Assembly (NCBI RefSeq): GCF_019236475.1
Contig: NZ_JAFAIX010000004.1
Location: forward strand, 434,001 to 498,000
Source: Chitinophaga sp.
GTDB taxonomy: Bacteria > Bacteroidota > Bacteroidia > Chitinophagales > Chitinophagaceae
DNA length: 64,000 nucleotides
Reading direction: 5' to 3'
In this document: positions 1 through 7,957 of the stretch, in pieces
Position numbering within the stretch: the stretch's first letter is position 1
Layout: the number at the start of each line of letters is the position of its first letter
Notes under the pieces: generated by a model
What the model saw: only the letters and a program-made list of their open reading frames with translations
Databases searched by the model: none
What the model was told of the DNA's origin: nothing
Program-made: the position numbers and the translations under genes

Positions 1-575
1 GATGGATGAAAATTTGTCCGGAAGAACCAGAAAGAATAGTATTCATCCGCATGTTGCCGTATGTATTCCATTTCCAATTGCTGTTTTTTGGCATGGACTG
101 ACCGGAAATGTTGTATAAAGGTATCGGTGATGGGTTGATGATTGGATCTGCGTGCCAGCTCATGCCATTCCTCGTAAATGGGGCCAATATAGGCCAGCAT
201 ATCCTGCCATGGCTTCCCCCAGGGGCTCGTGGCGTGTTGCCCTTGCCATTGATATTCCCCGGCAGTGCTGGTAAGCGTAATAACCGCCGGCGTATCGGTT
301 ACCCAGAATATGGGTAGGGTATCAAGGCCTTGGATCTTCAGCGTTATCGTCCCATATCGCGACAACAAGGTATCTTTCACCTGAAACACGCTGCTATCCG
401 GCGTATATTTCTTCTCCATCAGGTAGCCATTGTCATAATATACCGCAATTTGTCCAAGGTCCATGTCCTTTGGTATTCGGATGGTGACATCCATTTTATG
501 TTGTGCAGCAGTAGGGGAGACACGGATCAGGAAAAAGAATATGCCAACTAAAATACGGGTAATAGCAGATTGCAT
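1..575 (-). CDS. Thioredoxin-type (TlpA/DUF4369-like) exported protein, 3' end missing
   Basis: An open frame reads leftward from the ATG at 573-575 off the edge of the window, about 191 codons seen. It opens with MQSAITRILVGIFFFLIRVS, a signal peptide, followed by a beta-rich region (MDVTIRIPKDMDLGQIAVYY, then VTDTPAVITLTS) and a helical part with ELARRSNHQ and EYIRQHADEYYSFWF. This order, a DUF4369-like beta domain then a helical stretch with HADEYYS, is typical of the N-terminal half of Bacteroidota TlpA/AhpC-TSA thiol-disulfide oxidoreductases. The thioredoxin fold with its CxxC would lie outside the window, so the catalytic part is not seen. The family call is an inference from the N-terminal half. 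Confidence 0.55.
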   Translation of the reverse strand, partial: MQSAITRILVGIFFFLIRVSPTAAQHKMDVTIRIPKDMDLGQIAVYYDNGYLMEKKYTPDSSVFQVKDTLLSRYGTITLKIQGLDTLPIFWVTDTPAVITLTSTAGEYQWQGQHATSPWGKPWQDMLAYIGPIYEEWHELARRSNHQPITDTFIQHFRSVHAKKQQLEMEYIRQHADEYYSFWFFRTNFHP

Positions 576-640
576 ATGAAGGATTTTGTTACAAAATGAT
601 ATTTGCCATAGAAATTTAAGCAGCGGATTCCATTTTTCAT

Positions 641-669
641 TTTCGCTTCATCTTCGGCAGGTAGTTTTG
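641..669 (+). promoter_or_regulatory. Candidate Bacteroidota promoter of the repeat-protein gene
   Basis: TAGTTTTG at 662-669 fits the Bacteroidota -7 consensus TAnnTTTG and lies 22 bases before the ATG at 692, giving a short plausible leader. A T-rich stretch about 20 bases upstream (from 641) is only a weak match to the -33 TTTG box. Position supports it more than the -33 element does. Confidence 0.4.
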
Positions 670-691
670 TCTTGTAATCAAATCAGCAATT

Positions 692-1315
692 ATGAAAACA
701 ATCGTATTAGCAGCAGTTGCAGCTTTAATTTCAGGCGTTGCTTTCGCACAGGAAGCGAATGTTAAAACTAACACAAATGTAACGGTAAGCGGTCCGGCAA
801 ATAGTCAAGTAAGTGGTAAGGCGGGCGCGAATGTAAAGGCAGACGGAGCTACACCAGCGATGAATGCGTCCGGGAATACCGGGGCTGGGGTTACAACTGG
901 AGTGGCGGCCACCGTCGGGTCTGGGGTTTCGGCGGCCACGGGTACAACGGTACGTGCAGCCCATGCCGTTAAAGCAGAAACGGCACATACAGCAACCGTT
1001 TCCCAACAAGCAGCAGTTTCGGCCACCCAGCGCACCGCGGCGGTTACCCAACAAACCGCAGTTACCGCGGCTACCACTGCTGCCAGCGTAAATAGTAGTG
1101 TAAATAGTAATGTAAATAGTACTGTAAATAATAGCGTAAACAATAATGTAAACAGTAGTGTGAAGAGTAGTGTAAACGGTAACGTGAATAACAGTGTAGG
1201 CAATAGCGTAAATAATAGTATCAGCGGCAGTGTAAACGGTGCGGTAAAGGTAAAACCGGCTCCTATGCAGGTAAATACCCATCTGGGTACAAAAGCAGGA
1301 CTGAGGGTCTTGTAA
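692..1315 (+). CDS. Secreted low-complexity protein with tetrapeptide (S/N)-V-N-(S/N/G) repeats
   Basis: A 207-residue protein with a clear signal peptide (MKTIVLAAVAALISGVAFAQ). The mature part has no recognisable enzyme domain. Residues about 21-90 are rich in Ala, Gly, Thr, Val and Asn; residues about 100-130 carry Q/A/V/T repeats (VSQQAAVSA, AAVTQQTAV); residues 132-185 are some 13 tandem tetrads such as SVNS, NVNS, TVNN and SVNG. A strict four-residue period with Val at one position suggests a regular beta-type or surface-adhesive structure rather than a globular enzyme, but that is inference. It stands alone in front of the barrel/two-component run and has its own candidate promoter. 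Long minus-strand frames opposite it arise from the same low-complexity DNA. Confidence 0.75.
   Translation: MKTIVLAAVAALISGVAFAQEANVKTNTNVTVSGPANSQVSGKAGANVKADGATPAMNASGNTGAGVTTGVAATVGSGVSAATGTTVRAAHAVKAETAHTATVSQQAAVSATQRTAAVTQQTAVTAATTAASVNSSVNSNVNSTVNNSVNNNVNSSVKSSVNGNVNNSVGNSVNNSISGSVNGAVKVKPAPMQVNTHLGTKAGLRVL
1085..1246 (+). repeat. 12-bp tandem coding repeat (about 13 units)
   Basis: Imperfect 12-base units of the form AGTGTAAATAGT / AATGTAAACAGT repeat head to tail and encode the (S/N)VN(S/N/G) tetrads. Variation is mostly at synonymous or S/N/G-interchanging positions (AGT, AAT, AAC, GGT), which suggests expansion followed by selection for the protein pattern. Confidence 0.85.
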
Positions 1316-1377
1316 ATATGCTTTAAAATACAGATTTTTGCCGGCAGCCAGTGGCATTACTGATGGCTTTTCCTTCT

Positions 1378-1701
1378 ATGGTCAGAACATTTCAATTAGT
1401 ACTATTCCTGCTACCTGCTATGGTTTTCATACAGCCTGCGCGAGGTGAGGGAAAAGTATTGTCCGGGCCGGAATTGCCAAGCATATGTCAGTATATTCAC
1501 CTGGCTGCCGATAGTGTGCCAGCTACACGCATACCAACTGAAAAACCAGTGGAGAAACCACTTGATCCGGAAGCATTACCGATTATCAAAGAGGTTCCCA
1601 AATCCAGAAGGGTAGTAAAACCAATAGCTGTTCCGACTCCATTGCCTGTGAAACCTATCAGGATCATTAAGCCAAATATAATTACCAGAGGATTGATTTA
1701 A
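1378..1701 (+). CDS. Exported proline-rich small protein of unknown function
   Basis: About 107 residues from the ATG at 1378. This start was preferred because it gives a compact signal peptide (MVRTFQLVLFLLPAMVFIQP); a GTG at 1351 and an ATG at 1363 are in-frame alternatives. After the leader the chain is short, with a Pro/Lys/Val-rich second half (EKPVEKPLDPEALP, then VVKPIAVPTPLPVKP) resembling the extended periplasm-spanning linkers seen in TonB-like proteins, but no TonB domain is present. It ends 15 bases before the barrel gene at 1717, so it is probably co-transcribed with it. I do not recognise a family. Confidence 0.6.
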   Translation: MVRTFQLVLFLLPAMVFIQPARGEGKVLSGPELPSICQYIHLAADSVPATRIPTEKPVEKPLDPEALPIIKEVPKSRRVVKPIAVPTPLPVKPIRIIKPNIITRGLI

Positions 1702-1716
1702 GGTAATGTTTATGTT

Positions 1717-2655
1717 ATGAGATTAGCACTAATTATCGCATTCCTAACGGGAATGTATACTACAACTGTGTACGCACAAACAAACACTGTAAAAACGGAT
1801 ACATTAAGAGAGGCACAAACGAATAGCACAGCACAAACAACCGAGACGAAACAAGATTCAATAGCCGTAGAAGAACAGAAAAAGAAGGTAACGTTTACAA
1901 TCGGAGCCCTGTATGCCAGCAATGCCAGCTATTACGGGCAAACCGCCGTTAACAAGCTGCCTTATGTGGCCGCAGCAGCCAGCATACAGTTCAAGTCTGG
2001 CTTCTATTTCACCGGCACCGCATTCCGACTGCTGAATGATTCCGTATCCGCCGTATCTGCCGGAAGCGCCGGCGCTGGATTTACATTCCCTCTGGGGAAA
2101 AAATTCACGGCAGACCTGTCCTACAGCCATACATTCTATCCAGAAAACTCAGCCTTCCTACAGGCTGCCAACTCGGATAATGCGGCCGCCTCCCTGAAAT
2201 ACAAATACTGGATGACCACCGGGATCAGTGCAGATTATGCCTTCGGCAAACAACAGGACGTATTCATTACCCTCAGTACGGAAAAACTGATTTCCCTGGG
2301 GAGCATTAAAAAAAATAAAGACCTGATCACACTGACACCAGCCATAGAAGTGATTGGCGGTACCCAACACTTCTACCAGACCTATATCAGTGAGAAAATT
2401 TCCCAACTCTCTAAATTAGGATTACCAATTCCTAATTTACCAGGGTGGCCACGTAATACCAGTACCAGCACAACTACGGAAGAGAACACGAGCTTCGATC
2501 TGCTCTCTTATAATCTGAAAGTGCCCCTGGCATATAACCGGGCCCATTATATGCTGCAACTGGAATATCAACTGTCAGTACTCAGCGATAAAGCCCTCAG
2601 TGGCGCTAATACCAGCCACTCTTTTTTTAACTGCAGTTTCTATTATCAGTTCTGA
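1717..2655 (+). CDS. Outer-membrane beta-barrel-like protein
   Basis: 312 residues with a signal peptide (MRLALIIAFLTGMYTTTVYA), a Thr/Gln/Glu-rich linker at about 21-55, then alternating hydrophobic/polar strands rich in Tyr, Phe and Gly (FTIGALYASNASYYG, AGFTFPLG, ADLSYSHTFYP). It ends in aromatic Phe (SFFNCSFYYQF), the usual C-terminal signature of barrels inserted by BamA. It overlaps the response-regulator gene by one base (TGATG at 2653-2657), which indicates translational coupling and suggests the barrel is controlled with, or sensed by, the downstream two-component pair. No specific substrate can be inferred. Confidence 0.7.
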   Translation: MRLALIIAFLTGMYTTTVYAQTNTVKTDTLREAQTNSTAQTTETKQDSIAVEEQKKKVTFTIGALYASNASYYGQTAVNKLPYVAAAASIQFKSGFYFTGTAFRLLNDSVSAVSAGSAGAGFTFPLGKKFTADLSYSHTFYPENSAFLQAANSDNAAASLKYKYWMTTGISADYAFGKQQDVFITLSTEKLISLGSIKKNKDLITLTPAIEVIGGTQHFYQTYISEKISQLSKLGLPIPNLPGWPRNTSTSTTTEENTSFDLLSYNLKVPLAYNRAHYMLQLEYQLSVLSDKALSGANTSHSFFNCSFYYQF

Positions 2656-3326
2656 TGAAAGTACTAATTGTGGAAGATGAGCAAATCATGGCACAGGAAA
2701 TGACCACTTTCCTGAAAACAGCATATACCTGCGAAGTAGTAGGGAATGCAGTTGCTGCCATCCATATGCTGGAAGATGGCCCGTACGACTTCCTCCTGCT
2801 TGACCTAGGCCTACCAGATATGGATGGCCTCCAACTGCTGCGAGAAGCACGCAAAATTAGCCCGGATGCGGCCATCATCATTCTCACCGCCCGCGGACAA
2901 CTAGAAGATCGCATCAAAGGCCTGGACCTGGGCGCAGATGACTATCTGCCCAAACCCTTCTCCCTGCTGGAACTGCAATCCCGGATGCAAGCCATCGCCA
3001 GGCGTAAATTCGGACTGCAAACCGCCACTATACAAGTGGGCGACTTTCACCTGGATATCCAGAAACGTTGCATCTGTTTCAACACCACAGATATAGACCT
3101 CTCCCGAAAAGAGTTTGATCTGCTGAGCTATATGGTCCTGCATAAAAACAGACCCCTCACGAGAATGCAACTCAGCGAACATATCTGGGGCGATTTCGGA
3201 GATGCAGACTACGACTCCAATTTCATTGATGTACACATAAAAAATATCCGCAAAAAACTCTCTGCCTACGGCACAGTAGAATGGCTCACCACCATCCGTA
3301 ATGTAGGTTACAAAATAAAACTATGA
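2655..3326 (+). CDS. OmpR/PhoB-family response regulator
   Basis: 223 residues. The receiver domain spans about 1-115 with acidic residues near 7-8 (VEDE), the phosphoacceptor Asp50 in DLGLPDMDG and the conserved Lys in YLPKPF. The C-terminal winged-helix domain (about 125-223) carries LSRKEFDLLSYMVLHKNRPLT-type helix signatures and ends in RNVGYKIKL, the classic trans_reg_C wing. It is a DNA-binding activator or repressor phosphorylated by the kinase that starts 10 bases downstream. The ATG overlaps the stop of the barrel gene, so it lies within that operon. Targets are unknown. Confidence 0.92.
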   Translation: MKVLIVEDEQIMAQEMTTFLKTAYTCEVVGNAVAAIHMLEDGPYDFLLLDLGLPDMDGLQLLREARKISPDAAIIILTARGQLEDRIKGLDLGADDYLPKPFSLLELQSRMQAIARRKFGLQTATIQVGDFHLDIQKRCICFNTTDIDLSRKEFDLLSYMVLHKNRPLTRMQLSEHIWGDFGDADYDSNFIDVHIKNIRKKLSAYGTVEWLTTIRNVGYKIKL

Positions 3327-3336
3327 GGTAAACAAT

Positions 3337-4671
3337 ATGCAGCTACAGGCCAAACTAACGCTTTTTGTTACACTGTCGAAAATGGCAGTGGCGGCCCTTT
3401 TTATCCTGCTGCTGCCCTTGCTGGTGGAAGATATCGCCTTTAAATACAATGATTATTACCTCCAGGAACAAGAGAAAAAAGTATTGAAGGCCATTCGCAA
3501 TAATGGTATTGAAACCTACCTCCAAGGAGAAGATACTTACGGCAGTTATACGATGCTGAAAGAGGAATATATTTCCCTGGAACCAGCTTCCCTGCACTTT
3601 CCCAACGATACCATCGAAACAGTAAAACGTATCGTAGAAGGAGATACCCTCACCTATAGGGTACTGAGTCATCGCCTCCATACCAACGGAAAAGACTATA
3701 TGATGGAAATTGGCCGGAAAACCACCACCGTTAGCCAATATAATCGCCCACTACAAAGGATGGCGCTATACGTTCTTGGGGCGCTGATTATTATCACCAT
3801 CATCACCGATTTAGTATTCACCCGTTACCTCATCAAACCACTGGGGAAAATCATCAAAACCCGACTGCTACATAGTAGCTTTCCGTTTAAAGAACATGCC
3901 CCTCCTGTCAAAACCACTACGGCCGATTTTAAATACCTGGACAACTCCCTGGTGGAGCTCATGAACCAGATCAATATCGCCTTCGAAAAGGAAAGGGAAT
4001 TTACCTCCAATGCATCCCATGAATTGATGACACCTGTGAGCATTCTACAACATAAACTGGAAAACCTCCTGGCTGACGGTGAACTGGAAGGAGAGGTGCA
4101 AACAAAAATAATCGGCATGATGAGTACCTTGAACCGACTTAAAAAAATCGTTCATTCATTACTGCTAATATCACGCATTGAAAATGAACAGTTCCCCCGT
4201 CAGGATAATGTTCAGCCGAAAGCCTTAATACGCCAGATTATGGAGGAGTTGGAACATCGTATCGAAGCAAAAAATCTTGAGGTGAAAATGGAGCTGTCAG
4301 GGGCTGTTATCCTCCGAGAACTCAACCAGGACCTGATCTTTCAAATGATCTATAACCTCCTGAATAATGCCATTAAATTCAATAAAACAAACGGAACCAT
4401 CCAAATATCAGATTATCTCACTCGCGATACCTATCACCTGATCATTCAAGATACAGGCATCGGAATGGCTCCGGACGATCTGGAGAATATTTTCCACCGA
4501 TTTAGAAAACATGCCCACCGTAATAATGACGGCTATGGCCTTGGCCTTTCCATCGTTAAAACCATTGCTGGTTTTCATGGTGTTCTGATAAAAGTGGTTT
4601 CTACACCAGGGCAGGGGAGCACGTTTACCTTGGTTTTCAACCTGACTCCCCACGAAGTAGCTGCCCGGTAG
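3337..4671 (+). CDS. Membrane sensor histidine kinase
   Basis: 444 residues. Membrane segments lie near 10-31 and 143-165 and bracket a periplasmic sensor of about 110 residues. A HisKA dimerisation domain follows, with His228 in the H-box FTSNASHELMTP. The ATPase domain has an N-box (MIYNLLNNAIKFN), G1 (DTGIGM), an F-box (IFHRFRKH) and G2 (GYGLGLSI). It would autophosphorylate and pass phosphate to Asp50 of the adjacent regulator. The sensor region is not a recognised ligand-binding fold. The last about 70 bases of the gene are duplicated, untranslated, directly after the stop codon. Confidence 0.92.
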   Translation: MQLQAKLTLFVTLSKMAVAALFILLLPLLVEDIAFKYNDYYLQEQEKKVLKAIRNNGIETYLQGEDTYGSYTMLKEEYISLEPASLHFPNDTIETVKRIVEGDTLTYRVLSHRLHTNGKDYMMEIGRKTTTVSQYNRPLQRMALYVLGALIIITIITDLVFTRYLIKPLGKIIKTRLLHSSFPFKEHAPPVKTTTADFKYLDNSLVELMNQINIAFEKEREFTSNASHELMTPVSILQHKLENLLADGELEGEVQTKIIGMMSTLNRLKKIVHSLLLISRIENEQFPRQDNVQPKALIRQIMEELEHRIEAKNLEVKMELSGAVILRELNQDLIFQMIYNLLNNAIKFNKTNGTIQISDYLTRDTYHLIIQDTGIGMAPDDLENIFHRFRKHAHRNNDGYGLGLSIVKTIAGFHGVLIKVVSTPGQGSTFTLVFNLTPHEVAAR

Positions 4672-4743
4672 CCTCTACACCAGAATAGGGGAGCACGTTT
4701 ACTTTGTTTTCAATCTGTCTCCCCATGCCGTAGCTGCCCAGCA
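4600..4743 (+). repeat. Decayed 74-bp tandem duplication of the histidine kinase 3' end
   Basis: The segment 4600-4670 (the last codons of the kinase) is repeated at 4674-4743 with an offset of 74 bases. Both copies begin TCTACACCAG, share GGGGAGCACGTTTAC, and contain GTAGCTGCCC near the end. The second copy has several substitutions and a one-base deletion, lies after the TAG stop and is not translated. Confidence 0.85.
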
Positions 4744-4758
4744 ACTAATGTACGTTTG

Positions 4759-5871
4759 TTATTTAGTGGAACTGGCGCTTCTTTTTTTATTCAACCACTT
4801 CCTGACTGGTTCGTCAATGAATACCATAGAGAGCCATCCCAACGTAATCATCGCAATTACGCCAAGTGTAATCACTACAATCAGGGTATGGCTATCTGGC
4901 TTTTGCGTTTTCAAATAGTTGACAAATATCCAGATAAACCCAAAATGCACCATGTACAATGGATAGGATATTCTGCCTAAAAAGCGGCATAAAGGGCCTA
5001 GCCAGGATTTCAGTTGTGCGCCTGCACCCAGGGATATCAACAGCGGAAAATAAATCAATGCTACCAATAATTCAGCCAGCCAGTTCTTAGGGAAGGTAGG
5101 CATGAACAATGCTGCCGACAATAACAGTGCAATGCCTGGAAATCCAAGTCTGTTAGGGATAATCAGCTTGTAACGATAAATAACCATCCCAGCAGAAAAG
5201 GAATAGCAAAGACGCGCACCGCCATCCCAGAAATTTTGTGCACCCCATCCGCCGCCTATATTACCAGCACGAAAGGCGACCCATCCCAGCCAACCTGCAG
5301 CTACCACAGTAAGCGCCGCCAGAATACGACGATCCAAACGCCACAATACAAATCCATAAACAATATTCGCAATGTACTCCCAGAACAAAGACCAGGCAGG
5401 GGCATTTAAAGAAAACAGATTACCAAAACGCTCCGTAATAACCGGGTAGGGAATCATCAAAATGGTGGTCAGAAATAAAAGTGCAATTTTACCGGTTCCA
5501 TAACCTGGAAGCAGTCCTACAAAAGGGTCCCAGAGGAATGTAACCAACCCCAGTATAGCCCCGAATATAACCATGGGTTGTAACCTGATTAACCTGGCTA
5601 CCAGGAAATCCTTTATGCTAAGCCGTTCCATTCGTTCATCATAGGCATATGCAATTACAAACCCGGAAAGAACGAAAAAGAAATCTACCGCCAGATATCC
5701 ATGTCCGGCGAAGTTCTTACTATAATCGGTTATCCATTCCTCCATGAAGTGAAAGATCACCACCACAATGGCAGCAATACCGCGGAGTCCATCCAGTATT
5801 TCGTAATGTTGTCTTGTCTTTAATTGGTTCGGCGCCGTGGCTGCCGTTATTGGCATTGTTCCTGTTTCCAT
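4759..5871 (-). CDS. Acyltransferase-3 family membrane protein
   Basis: About 370 residues from the ATG at 5871; the longer frame needs a TTG at 5907. The hallmark N-terminal motif EILDGLRGIAAIVVVIFHF is present with its conserved His, followed by about ten hydrophobic segments (for example YLAVDFFFVLSGFVIAYAYDERM and LGRISYPLYMVHFGFIWIF). Family members transfer acetyl or other acyl groups to sugars of exopolysaccharide, LPS or peptidoglycan, or to antibiotics, in the inner membrane. No partner gene identifies the substrate. The gene is monocistronic and runs toward the kinase gene. Confidence 0.85.
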   Translation of the reverse strand: METGTMPITAATAPNQLKTRQHYEILDGLRGIAAIVVVIFHFMEEWITDYSKNFAGHGYLAVDFFFVLSGFVIAYAYDERMERLSIKDFLVARLIRLQPMVIFGAILGLVTFLWDPFVGLLPGYGTGKIALLFLTTILMIPYPVITERFGNLFSLNAPAWSLFWEYIANIVYGFVLWRLDRRILAALTVVAAGWLGWVAFRAGNIGGGWGAQNFWDGGARLCYSFSAGMVIYRYKLIIPNRLGFPGIALLLSAALFMPTFPKNWLAELLVALIYFPLLISLGAGAQLKSWLGPLCRFLGRISYPLYMVHFGFIWIFVNYLKTQKPDSHTLIVVITLGVIAMITLGWLSMVFIDEPVRKWLNKKRSASSTK

Positions 5872-6011
5872 GTATTGAGCAGTATCCGTATATAAGTATC
5901 CACCCAAGATAGGAGCCTGATATTAAAAATGCAAACATTTTAAGATGATCGGTAAATGGATGGGATAAATCAATATTTTTTATATAAGTTACATGGATTA
6001 AATGTCCTCCC

Positions 6012-6545
6012 ATGTACCATAAGTTCCGCCCCTATAGTATCTGGTGGTATACAGTGATTCTCCTGATTTTTTGGATGATTTTTTCTACCCATCAACATCA
6101 GGAATACAAAGTTTTTGGATTTCCTTTTCTCATAGATGATAAAGTAGACCTGGTTAAATACCTGGTAGTGCTATTGGTACTATACCAGTTTTACAAATGG
6201 TGGGATGCAAAGCTGTATTCTGAACTACTCACCTGGATAACAGTGGGGGCAGTCCTTCTTTCATTGGCGGTAACATTCATATACAACCATGGATATGAAG
6301 TAGGAGAATATGTCACGCGAACGACGATACTATTTCGCGGCGAACGTCCATCGAATTACCGCGTATATGTATTGCCGCATACGCCATTTATTGTATCATT
6401 CAATGTGGCCTCTTTAGGCCTATATATCTTCAATGTTGCCTGGAAGGGACTGTTACAGGATAGGTTGGCAGAACAAGCATTACAAAGGAAACTGGATGAG
6501 CCACTAAAAAGCAAAACGCATAGAAAAAAGCGCCATGGACATTAA
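6012..6545 (+). CDS. Small multi-pass membrane protein of unknown function
   Basis: 177 residues with hydrophobic stretches near residues 12-25 (WYTVILLIFWMIF), 48-62, 72-92 and 123-143, and a basic C-terminus (KSKTHRKKRHGH). No domain is recognised. It is divergent from the acyltransferase gene across 140 bases and convergent with the M57 protease gene. The start at 6012 gives a normal polar N-terminus before the first membrane span. Confidence 0.6.
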   Translation: MYHKFRPYSIWWYTVILLIFWMIFSTHQHQEYKVFGFPFLIDDKVDLVKYLVVLLVLYQFYKWWDAKLYSELLTWITVGAVLLSLAVTFIYNHGYEVGEYVTRTTILFRGERPSNYRVYVLPHTPFIVSFNVASLGLYIFNVAWKGLLQDRLAEQALQRKLDEPLKSKTHRKKRHGH

Positions 6546-6576
6546 TATCCATTAAAGCAGTAATATTAATTCCATG

Positions 6577-6607
6577 AAAAAAACGGGGCCACTATTAACG
6601 ACCCCGC
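6577..6607 (-). terminator. Intrinsic terminator of the M57 protease gene
   Basis: CGGGG at 6584-6588 pairs with CCCCG at 6602-6606. On the minus strand the hairpin is followed by a run of T (complement of the A-run at 6577-6583), about 18 bases after the stop of the protease gene. Confidence 0.7.
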
Positions 6608-6624
6608 TCTCAATAAAGTAAATC

Positions 6625-7383
6625 TTAGTGATACAGTGCTATTGCTGCCTGGATATCTTTAGCAGAAAGTACAGTTGCTCCACTTCCGCACTGACCGCCA
6701 TTCATAATAGAGCTAGCATCTGTACCAGGCACGCCTGGAACGTCTATTCCTGCAGGTGTTTCACCACGGGCAGCCCAGTTAGTGTGTCTGAAAGATACGT
6801 TGTGTCCCATTTCATGACAAATAGTGCGTGCACGTTGTGCAAAGCTGTTACCTGCAATATAGGCTTTGTTGATACGAATCAGATTACCCGCAGTGCCACC
6901 GCTTGGGAAGGTACCCTGTCCGCAAACGCCGCTACCGAGATTGTAATCCATAATCAGTACATCATAGGTGCCGCTACTCACAACACTCCAGTGAATAGTA
7001 CATCCGGAAATACTGTTCCATTGACTGATAGCGCTATTGATTTCGCTGGCCATGGAAGTCATGGATGGGTCAATGTACAAACGGATGTTGGTCACATTGG
7101 TAGGGGATACAAGGCTGCCAGTGTAGTACTGTTCTGTACCAGCGGCGCCAGGTACCTGCATGTTTTTAGGGAAGATGATATCTTCTTCCACAATGAATTC
7201 ATTCTTGTTTTCAACAATGGTGTGTGCAGGGAAACCCAAGCCAATGATGTAGTTATACACCTTTTTTGCTTGGTCGGTTGTCTCCACTTTTGGCGCGGAT
7301 GCAGGGTCGTTCACAGATTTTTTACAGGATGCAATGGCAATGGTCAACACTACAGCCAGCATGAGGAACATGTTCTTTTTCAT
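6625..7383 (-). CDS. M57-family (HEIGH-type) metalloprotease lipoprotein
   Basis: 252 residues. The leader MKKNMFLMLAVVLTIAIASC ends in a lipobox Cys20 followed by KK, so it is exported and probably lipid-anchored. Residues about 30-80 contain a DQAKKVYNYIIGLGF segment typical of these proteins. The zinc site is HEMGHNVSFRHTN, matching the HExxHxxGFRH-type signature of the dual-action HEIGH peptidase family (M57). Length and order fit secreted Bacteroidota M57 proteins, whose substrates are largely uncharacterised. It stands alone with a terminator 3' and a 574-base gene-poor region 5'. Confidence 0.88.
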   Translation of the reverse strand: MKKNMFLMLAVVLTIAIASCKKSVNDPASAPKVETTDQAKKVYNYIIGLGFPAHTIVENKNEFIVEEDIIFPKNMQVPGAAGTEQYYTGSLVSPTNVTNIRLYIDPSMTSMASEINSAISQWNSISGCTIHWSVVSSGTYDVLIMDYNLGSGVCGQGTFPSGGTAGNLIRINKAYIAGNSFAQRARTICHEMGHNVSFRHTNWAARGETPAGIDVPGVPGTDASSIMNGGQCGSGATVLSAKDIQAAIALYH

Positions 7384-7957
7384 GTTGTGAATTTATGTTT
7401 AGGTGAATGAAATGCTCATGATATTTGATATGTGCCTTCTCCTCAACTACTGGGAAATACGGGTCAACCATGATACGGGTCATATCATTTATTTAATAGC
7501 AATAAAAACTCACTATGCCTATTACAGCATAAATAAACGGAATGTGCTAATGTTTTTTAAATGAATGCTTAAAGTGCTCAAATGGGTCCTTAGTGCTCGT
7601 TCAGATTTTGGTTATTACAATTATACAAATATTTATCGAGTAGAAAAATATTTTTTTAGACCTTGCTGAGGCAATGTTTCAGTCTAAAATAATACGCCTG
7701 ATACCGTTAGGATAACTGCCTAGAACACACTGAGCCGTAGACAAATAAAGGACATGGAATATAGAAGATTTGTTGTTATCTTTATAGACAGTTTGGATCT
7801 ATTCAAACGATATAGAACTGGAGAGCTACCCGAAAGCATTGAAAAACCTGCTGAATGTTCTCTAAGATGCGCGGTCGAACAATTTCGGGCCCCAGTATGT
7901 TAAATGATGCTCACCAGTAGTTAACCGGTATTTTAATACTCCAAATGAGGTCACATC
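7384..7957. other. Long gene-poor region between the protease and ECF sigma genes
   Basis: 574 bases, AT-rich, with no convincing large frame. Visible items are a 10-base direct repeat ATACGGGTCA at 7457-7466 and 7473-7482 (16-base period) upstream of the protease; three GTGCT words within about 50 bases near 7544-7597; an inverted repeat TTTAGAC (7655-7661) / GTCTAAA (7682-7688) with an inner TTGC/GCAA; and one short frame at 7754-7903. The promoters of both divergent genes must lie here, but no clear TTTG/TAnnTTTG pair was found. Confidence 0.5.
7754..7903 (+). CDS. Possible 49-residue small protein
   Basis: An ATG at 7754, preceded by AAAGGA at a usual distance, opens 49 codons (start MEYRRFVVIFIDSLDLFKRY, end VEQFRAPVC) before TAA at 7901. 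It has a short hydrophobic segment and two Cys. It lies just ahead of the ECF sigma gene. No family is recognised; it may be a chance frame or a remnant. Confidence 0.2.
   Translation: MEYRRFVVIFIDSLDLFKRYRTGELPESIEKPAECSLRCAVEQFRAPVC

Noticed and set aside
731..1357. 208-codon minus-strand frame opposite the repeat protein
   Set aside because: It is antisense to the signal-peptide repeat gene and arises from the 12-base low-complexity repeats; no signal or domain of its own.
6628..7410. 260-codon plus-strand frame over the M57 protease gene
   Set aside because: Antisense to the HEMGH protease; low-complexity Cys/Ser/Thr-rich and no domain.
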